This document shows positions 57,226 through 64,000 of a stretch of DNA of 64,000 bases, in pieces. Source of the stretch: Leptodontidium sp. MPI-SDFR-AT-0119 (Eukaryota; Ascomycota; Leotiomycetes; Helotiales; Leptodontidiaceae); NCBI GenBank assembly GCA_020726505.1, contig JAHLEZ010000002.1, positions 3,782,001 through 3,846,000 of the forward strand, in the 5' to 3' direction. The translations under genes and the position numbers were made by a program. The notes under the pieces are model-generated. The model searched no databases. It saw nothing but the letters and a program-made list of their open reading frames with translations, and was not told the origin of the DNA. The first letter of the stretch is position 1, and every line of letters starts with the position of its first letter.

Positions 57226-58424
57226 ATGATGGCTGTGAAGCCAGGTCCGCAAGACGACACAAAGAATGATGGCAGGCGAGGCCTCTCTCCCCCCATATAC
57301 GAAGGCCAGCAGAAGAAATGGGTGAAGCGTTATCGCACCGAGGTGGCTGCCTCCATGAGCTCAATTCTCAGCACATTCGTCGCTGTAGGTAGTCCCTCGT
57401 GCCCATTGCCAGCAGCTTTTACTGACACATTCCAGTTCCCATTGGATTCGGTCAAGACTCGAATGCAGACATACAAGTACGATAGCTTCACCGACTGTGT
57501 TCGACATACATACAAGACGGAGAGGTATCGCGGTTTCTTCCGAGGCGTCACGGCACCCATGGCAAGTGTCACTCTTGTCCGAACGATATCGTTTTCCATG
57601 TACCAGAGATCGAAATACACCTACGCAAAATGGATCAAGCAGAATTTCGGGGTCGATCCTCTCGTACATGTCAATACGCCCGGGACATATCCGAACTTAT
57701 ACACAATTTCATGTTTTGGAGCTGCGGGAGCAACGGCTGGTTCTTTCATTACGCTGGTAGCATGTTAGTTAAGAGCTATCTAATTCGGTAGCAATAAGGC
57801 TAACTGCGATTTAGGTCCCTTCGAATTGACCAAACTCAGTGCTCAAGTGTCCGTCCTAATGGCGGAGCGAAAGGTGTCGAGCATCTCTGAGCCCTCCACT
57901 GGAAGAGCAGTAGCCGCAAGCTACCAGAATAAAGGCACATGGAAGACCGCAAAGAATATCGTGAAGCATCGGGGGTTCGCCGGGCTTTATTCCGGGTTCA
58001 ACCTTCATCTTCGTGAGTACCTCGGTTATTGCTGCAGGATCGGAATTGACATGCTATAGTGAGGGATACGTTGGGCACGGCGATTTATTTCATGACATAC
58101 GAGAGCAGCAAACAGCTTCTGACGAGCTATCGGGGCGACAAATCCCCAACAAATCCTTTTGCCGTGGTGGTCGCTGGTGGGCTATGTGGCGTTGCGAGCT
58201 GGGCGTTGATATACCCCATCGATTCAGCGAAAAGCATCTACCAACGAAACTGCCTCACGCACTGCAGAGGAGAGAAAGTCAAGAAGGCGCCGAAAATTCA
58301 GTTCTTCAACAAAAGGATGTACCGCGGTCTGGGCGTTTCCATGGGACGAAGCTGTGTCGTGAACTCGATTTTCTTTTCCGCATTTGAGTTTATCAAGAAG
58401 CAGATCAATTCAATAGAGGACTAG
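57226..58424 (+). CDS. Mitochondrial carrier family (SLC25) transporter (349 aa)
   Basis: Exons 57226-57384, 57436-57763, 57815-58012 and 58060-58424; introns 51, 51 and 47 nt. Three carrier repeats are seen from their Px[D/E]xx[K/R] signatures: FPLDSVKTRMQ (repeat 1, across the first splice site), CPFELTKLSAQ (repeat 2, across the second) and YPIDSAKSIYQ (repeat 3). The matrix-helix blocks are RYRGFFRGV, GFAGLYSGFNLHLRDT and MYRGLGVSMGRS. The N-terminal 30 residues are polar, without a presequence, as is normal for the family. It transports a metabolite across the inner mitochondrial membrane. Substrate contact residues were not assessed, so no substrate is named. The start could be either of the two adjacent ATGs. 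Confidence 0.9.
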
Positions 58425-59116
58425 CATGTCCTTTGTATTGTGTTTCTAAGGAGCATTCTCCGGTGTTATAGTACTTATTCTTGTATACAGCGAGTTTTTA
58501 AGGTGAATATGTCTGGAGCTGGGCACCAATCGAAATGTGGAAATTTGTTGAAGCGAGAGTCATTGGAGCAGGCCAGGATGGCAATCAGAAACAGATAGGA
58601 AGCAGACAACTTGAGAAAGTACAGGTACCTATGTAGGGAAGGTATTTTATTGTAGAGTTTGGAAATCAAGATACCAAGTAAACCTCAAACCAGAAATCCC
58701 TTACTCTTTTGCATATCGTGAAGCGAAATAGGAGAATCTGAATCAGGCTTCGCTCCTAGAATCTGATCATTACATTTAAATCTTAAAAACATACCTATCT
58801 GTCCATACCAGCCAAATAACGGTGCAGTCTAAAAAGAAATAAGTAGGCGCAAGGCATTTGGAATTTTGGTCATGTCCACGTGACGTACCAACTTCGGCGC
58901 TAAAATCGAGGCATTTTACCGCCCGACAGTCTCGCCCCAGATCTTGTTCTCAACATCATCTTCGTTCGAGAACACGTCCTCTCTTCTATCCACCTCGCAA
59001 AACCTGCGGGTGCATACCTCTGAGACCGTATTTGACTGCCAGCGCTTTACTTGCACTAACATTGAGAAGCAGACAACTGTCATTCTATGGTAAGAAGGTG
59101 AACGTCCGTCGTCGAG
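58425..59116. other. Intergenic: carrier 3' flank and DUF2293-gene promoter
   Basis: No gene seen. CCACGTGACGTA near 58874 combines an E-box with a CRE-like half site about 240 bp upstream of the next ATG. Confidence 0.5.
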
Positions 59117-62100
59117 ATGGTGTCGAAGAGGAAAAAAGCCATGCGCGCGAAGTTGGCGGAGGCCACGACCGCAGCCAAAGCTGCACGCCGTGGCGGGAGC
59201 AAGCAAGAGCGTCGAGCTCACAAGCTTGAAAAGCGCAAGCAGGAGAAGAAGAACTATACAGCGGAGATGTGGGCGGCTCCAGCGCCTACCCATCTCATCG
59301 CAAAGCTGGATCAGCCGAAGCTCAAGTCCAAGCATCAGTCCTATTTCGAGTTTGCGGACAACCCAGAAAGAAAGCAAAAGAAATTAGAATTCGAGGTAGG
59401 TCCTGTCGACGCCAGTGTATTAACTGCGACTCATTTCCCTTCAGATTACCAACAAGCCTCTCGAAAAGTACCCCGGATATGCATTCGTTCCTGTCGGAGA
59501 TCCCCATTTAACCAAGCAATGCAAGGAGTTGTCGCGAGATCAGGATGCTATGATTTTCATCGTTTCGGTATGTTACCCCCCTCTGTTACTGTATCCCAAA
59601 TTTAACAATCCCACAGTCGCACACGCAAAACCAAGACAACACCAAGATATCAGAACATGTCCATCGGACAGGATACTATTTTCGAGAGGCCATTGTCGAT
59701 GAAGCCCGGGAGATTCTTGGCGAGACTGTCATTTCGAACCCAACCATCCTGCCAGGCACGGTGGAGCCCATACCCGAATCACAAGACGAGATAAATAAGC
59801 AAGCTGATGGGGTTATACGCGATCTTTTCCCTAGGATACCAAATCCCGATCGAGTAATGATTATTGAACATGCGTTCAAGAAGGTAATTTTTTATTTCTG
59901 ATATCTTTTCAATACCTACTAACTATCTAGGGTGCTGTATTCCATGGTGAGCCAACTGTTGGGTTGCAAGCCGGCATTCCTTTATCTCGTCGAGTCCAAC
60001 TCGCCGTTCTTGCTCATATTAGACATACTCACACAAGATACGACAAACTCCTACGGGAAACAACCTGGATGAATGCACGAAAGGCAGTCGAGCCTGTATG
60101 CTTAGATATCCTCATCAAATGGCGTGGAGACGAAGAGACTGGCCGAGACCAGATGGACGAGATACTCCGTGAGGTTGTCATAATTACCGACTCGGAAGAC
60201 GAAGACGACGACGACAGTTCAGAGGAGGACAGCTCGGACGAGGACGGTGAAGTCACCTCCGCCAGCTCCACCGAATCATCAACCCAGCCAAACTCCAGGA
60301 ATCAGCAAAGACCCCCAGTGACCCAGGCGAGGCCGAGTGCCAACACACCAGCTCCTTCTGTGGTGGTTCGAACTAACCCATCTGCAATATCTTCCCGCAC
60401 TAGAGCCAAGGATCCAAGAGAAAAGAAGGAGCAGCGTGGCTTTAAACGTTACCAAGCAGCCTGGCAAGATGCCATCAATAGGCGACAGGCTCCTCGTTCC
60501 CACACCGGAACACCATACCAAGAATCGGAAGTCGGCCGAGCACGATCAGTAGTAGCAGCCCACGGTGCCAGTCCCCGATACCTCCTAAGCGAATCATCAA
60601 GAGCTGTAAGTGAAAACTGAACATTTTCGAACTGCATACTCTTTGGAAAGACTAATCAAGGCAGGAACCGACCTACATACCGCATAGGCCATCTGGATTA
60701 CTGAGAAGTGAGGTAAATGTTCCCCATACTGAACGTGCCGTGTACTACCAGGATGTTCCACCTCATCATCCTGAGAATCTCCGCACTGCTCCATATCAGA
60801 GTGTCCCACAGCATTTTGGGACCAGTGGCAATTCGCAACACCCAACAATGGGGTATCAACCGCCACAAGTAGTGAGACGGTCCCCTGTAAAACACGGCCT
60901 CCAAGACTATCTTGTGCCTTCCATTGAGACAGCTTCGAGCGACGTCTCGTCTCGTATACATGAGTGGAATGGGCCTCGTGTCCATGATGCCATCAACCAC
61001 TCACGAGTGGTTGGACCCCGAGCCCAGACACCTGCAGATCACCAAGTGATTGTCATCGACGATGACAGTCCTCATGTGAAGCGCCGTCGCCTGGTTCGTG
61101 AGGATGAGTCTGGTCATTTTAGGCCCCTTCCGTCTCGTGATCATAGTTTTCATGTTCCAGCTTCACATTCTGATTCCTTGACATTGAGATCTTCATCCAC
61201 TGCTCAACCCGGCTCTACCGCTTCCAGTTCTACTCTTCGACATTCAAGAGCACCGACTCAATCCACTCAAGGTTTGTTGAGAGATACAGAAGCCTTCTAT
61301 ACAGATCCTGTTACAGGAGAACGACTTCCAATATACGACGCTCCAAAGCCTGCGTATATGCCAAAGCATCCTGACGGCATGGAGAGAGGTGAAGGTGGAT
61401 TCACCACAGTCCAACGAGAAGATGGCTATGGCCTTCGCCCAATGGGTCATCCCCAACCCCTTGATGATCTCTATCATCGTCGGCCTATCAATATGCAGGG
61501 TGGCAGTGAGATGCCAGAGCTAAATCCGCGTGGTGGCAGAGCTCGACACCTAGAGTCTGTTTACAATTCTGAGCACCAGATGAGACAAGCCTCACCAGGA
61601 CTTGCTGCACCTTATCAGCCGTCTCGCTCCTATGACATGAGCTCGAGGTCTGGCGGACCAGATCAACATTTCATTCAAAGTTTTTCTCAGTCTCGCCTTG
61701 ATGCCCCTTTGTTACAGTCAAGAGATGGTTTCGCTGCTATTCCTGCAAGATCTCAACAGAACGTTGCTGCCCATGGCAATTTTCCCTATCAGGATAATCA
61801 AGCTGGGTCATATGCATCAAATAATTCAGGTCGAGAAAGGTCTCCTATCAGATATGTGGAGAGACCGGTGTAAGTCAAATTACTACGTTTTATACGTTGA
61901 GTTTACTGACGAAAACTTCCCACCTAGGCAAGTTAGAGAGCTGCCACCGCAACCAGCTTACTATAATCACGAATATCCTGTTCGCTCGAATCGTCAGGCT
62001 TATATCAACGAACCAGCAGCACCTCTACCGGAACGACAACCAACTTCTTTTGGGGAAGTACCAGTATATGTTAGAACGATACCGCCTGCGAATAGGCGTC

Positions 62101-62120
62101 CAGTGATTTACCTCGAGTAA
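59117..62120 (+). CDS. DUF2293-domain protein with long disordered tail (913 aa)
   Basis: Exons 59117-59395, 59445-59567, 59617-59883, 59931-60605, 60665-61869 and 61928-62120; introns 47-59 nt, all in phase. The N-terminus is strongly basic (MVSKRKKAMRAKLAEATTAA, KQERRAHKLEKRKQEKKN). A conserved fungal region follows (EKYPGYAFVPVGDPHLTKQC, SEHVHRTGYYFREAIVDEAR). The DUF2293 core is about residues 150-280 (IPNPDRVMIIEHAFKKGAVF, LAVLAHIRHTHTRYDKLLRE, ARKAVEPVCLDILIKWRGDE). An acidic patch of Asp, Glu and Ser comes next, then about 550 residues of Pro/Ser/Arg-rich disorder holding VIVIDDDSP (resembles a SUMO-interacting motif) and a basic KRRRL signal. Function is unknown; a nuclear place is plausible from the basic segments. 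Confidence 0.88.
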
Positions 62121-62859
62121 GAAAATGGGATTCCACGACTTCTCTATGGATATGGACAGGAAAACACAGTTACCACTATGGATTGTGACATTGATGGGCA
62201 TTTTTGGAGTTGGCGGGGATGTATTATGTGCCGTGGGTACAGGGATTGTTCTGGTTGGTTTAGATATTGCAATGCCCGCAAGGGCCTATGATTTTTGGGT
62301 TTGCATACGGCATGGGTGGTGCTTTGCACGGCAATGGTGCGGCATTTTGACCTTACGTTTGGAAGGTATCATCATCTCAGCTAGGAGTACGGGCATCTGG
62401 ACGAAAGGACTGGGCATTATTCGGCGCTGGTGGATCACGGAAAACAGTATACCCAAGGTACTTTGCGTATTATAACATTCACTGGGGACGACTTGTAGTT
62501 AAGCAGGGATCTGGTAGGAAAGTAGCCATTGTACAAATCAAAATCATTGAAAGCATTCATTCTTGTCTTACCTAAGAATGTGACCTTGTAGTAGTGACTT
62601 ACAGTTGAGTTAAAAGACCAAGTAAGGTAATTGGATGTTTAAGTTTCTGTTGATACAGAATACTACTTGTAGCTGGCAATAAGATCAGTAATACCTGAAC
62701 AACTTCAAGTCAATAACCAAACATACATTAGACTACAAGAGCGTATATGTGAAGTTATATTACTTCCTCTAGGGTATTGATCATCGATAATCCTAAATAT
62801 GATCGCCTGTAAACTCCTCGCAATGCCCACAGAATCATCCAATGCCCACAAAACTACCT
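62121..62859. other. Intergenic between convergent DUF2293 and VPS20 genes
   Basis: 740 bp, A/T-rich, with no gene seen; it holds both 3' UTRs. Confidence 0.5.
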
Positions 62860-63600
62860 TTATGCCAGCATTGCCACCCGTTGCTGTTCCTCTCTCTCCT
62901 GCTGCCTGACTTTCGCCCTCTCCTTTCTCGGTAAATCGGTAGTTGGTACTTCTGGTAACGGAATACCAGTGACCTCCGCCTCGAGCGCTGCAAGCTCATC
63001 TTCCACTTCATCTTCATCTTGATTCGATATCCGCCCTCCAAGCATATCACTCACCTCCTATACAACCATTAGCCAACACTCACCATATCAAAAAAAAAAT
63101 AGTATGCATCACTGACCTGCTGATACGCAACCGCATCCGCCGTCTCTCCCATCAGCTTTTCGACATGATCCAACCCACCCATCTCCTTGTGTATCTCCTG
63201 CAGCACACTCGTCCCTTGCTGCAGCCCAAACACAACATCCTTCTGCACCAACGCAAACTCCACACTACTCGTCAATTTCTCCAGCTGCTCCAGCTGCGCA
63301 TCCGTCTTCTCCAGCAACGACTCCTGGTATTTCTTCCGCCGTAACGCCAATAATGCCTTGGGCTTATCGCCCTTCGCAAGCATCTGTTTCGCTATCTCCT
63401 TCTCCCTATCCGTGAGCACCGTGATGCGCCGCTGGTATTGATGTAGTTTGTCTCGTTGGTTCTTCATGTCCAGGATAGCCCTGTGGTGATATTAGTCGAG
63501 TTCCCTTCTCTGCATGTATTGTACTCTGGCAATGCGGGAGAATGCTGGCGACGTACTTATCCTGGGCAGAGATCTTGGACGAGCTCGATGAATTCCCCAT
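62860..63600 (-). CDS. VPS20: ESCRT-III subunit Vps20/CHMP6 (201 aa)
   Basis: Exons 63600-63557, 63480-63117 and 63057-62860; introns 76 and 59 nt. The N-terminus MGNSSSSSKISAQDK has Gly2 for N-myristoylation, as in Vps20. The Snf7 core helices follow: LHQYQRRITVLTDREKEIAK, LLALRRKKYQESLLEKTDAQ, LVQKDVVFGLQQGTSVLQEI and GLDHVEKLMGETADAVAYQQ. The C-terminus holds EVSDMLGGRI, an acidic helix and KERAKVRQQEREEQQ. Vps20 links ESCRT-II to Snf7 polymerisation on endosomes. I chose the myristoylatable Met at 63600 over the frame's earlier Met at 63735. Confidence 0.94.
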
Positions 63601-64000
63601 ATTGGTCGCTGGTAGCTGGTGTAGTTTGATCCAGCGGCACGCATGTCGTCGCAAAAGATGGAACAAGTCATGAAGCCTGTCCCAACCGTGTGTAGGTACC
63701 TTGCGCTTGCCTGTCTTTGCCTCGGCGGGCGTCATCGGTCAGCTTGCTCGCGTGCCAGGATAAGGGAATTGATAAGGACGGCAAGTTCCGGCGCATGCCA
63801 AAATTGTTTATATTTTTTCATGGGATCGCCAATGTCACTTCGAGTTCGCAGCGGTCTGGCTGACATTCAACAACAGAACCTGTTTTGTTTTGTTGCTAGA
63901 CATGATGGTCTCGAGAGGTCCGAGGTCTAGCTTGACTCAAGGGCTTGATAAAGAGGTATTTACTCGGAGGCGCTGCAGAAAACTTTTATTTACGAGCTCG
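63601..64000. other. VPS20 promoter and window end, no gene seen
   Basis: About 400 bp of upstream sequence. ORFs that enter it show no recognisable content. Confidence 0.45.

Noticed and set aside
60029..60271. Antisense Ser-rich ORF opposite the acidic patch of the DUF2293 gene
   Set aside because: It is the reverse complement of GAC/GAG codon runs, so a shadow.

Overview
The window reads as nuclear DNA of a filamentous ascomycete (Pezizomycotina). The protein make-up suggests Leotiomycetes/Helotiales, but that placement is an impression and not a phylogenetic result. Supporting signs are many short spliceosomal introns (mostly 45-140 nt, GTRAGT donors, YAG acceptors), long pyrimidine-rich leaders, no operons, and fungal-type proteins: a NUC-2/PHO81 SPX-ankyrin-GDPD regulator, Sam35, Ies4, Spc25, Rrn6, Coa1 and a DUF2293 protein. 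I reconstructed splice sites by hand. For every gene given with exon coordinates the summed exon length is divisible by 3 and reading phase is kept across each junction.

Layout. 1-767: 3' part of an NFU1-type Fe-S scaffold gene. 768-5348: 4.6 kb without a convincing gene. 5349-10660: a PSP1-domain protein and an unrecognised basic 298-aa protein. 10661-12875: gene-free, with a G-rich block and two degenerate tandem duplications. 12876-16383: a tail-to-tail pair of F-box-like/nucleotidyltransferase-like paralogs, the left one frameshifted and the right one intact. 16602-19693 (minus): a secreted CHRD protein with 23-residue repeats, then a Sam35/metaxin-like subunit. 21223-21510: a small Q/P-rich ORF. 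23747-27080 (minus): the RanBPM/Gid1 ubiquitin-ligase subunit with a polyproline repeat insert. 28669-33576 (minus): Ies4 and a CHY/RING ubiquitin ligase.

33832-46107 is the dense core. It holds a LYR protein, MZT1 (three tiny exons), a Gfa/CENP-V-like protein, Spc25, Rrn6, a PITH protein, a CCDC25/NFACT-R protein, mitochondrial uL3, Coa1 and a two-TM protein. Many genes here are divergent pairs sharing 220-330 bp promoters (RING/LYR, MZT1/Gfa, Spc25/Rrn6, CCDC25/uL3m, Coa1/TM protein). 46742-47884: a fungal kinase-like gene with an in-frame TAG. 48219-51714: PHO81, whose ATG is split by an intron and which also has a GC-AG intron. 51715-53823: a 2.1 kb shared upstream region with two CACGTG boxes. 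53824-62120: a cytochrome P450, a mitochondrial carrier and the DUF2293 protein. 62860-63600: Vps20/CHMP6.

Most genes are housekeeping: mitochondrial biogenesis (NFU1, Sam35, uL3m, Coa1, LYR, carrier), chromatin and Pol I transcription (Ies4, Rrn6), spindle and kinetochore (MZT1, Spc25), ubiquitin ligases (Gid1, CHY-RING), endosomal sorting (Vps20) and phosphate signalling (PHO81). The accessory and least understood part is the F-box/NTase-like pair. I saw no transposon, tRNA, rRNA or CRISPR array.
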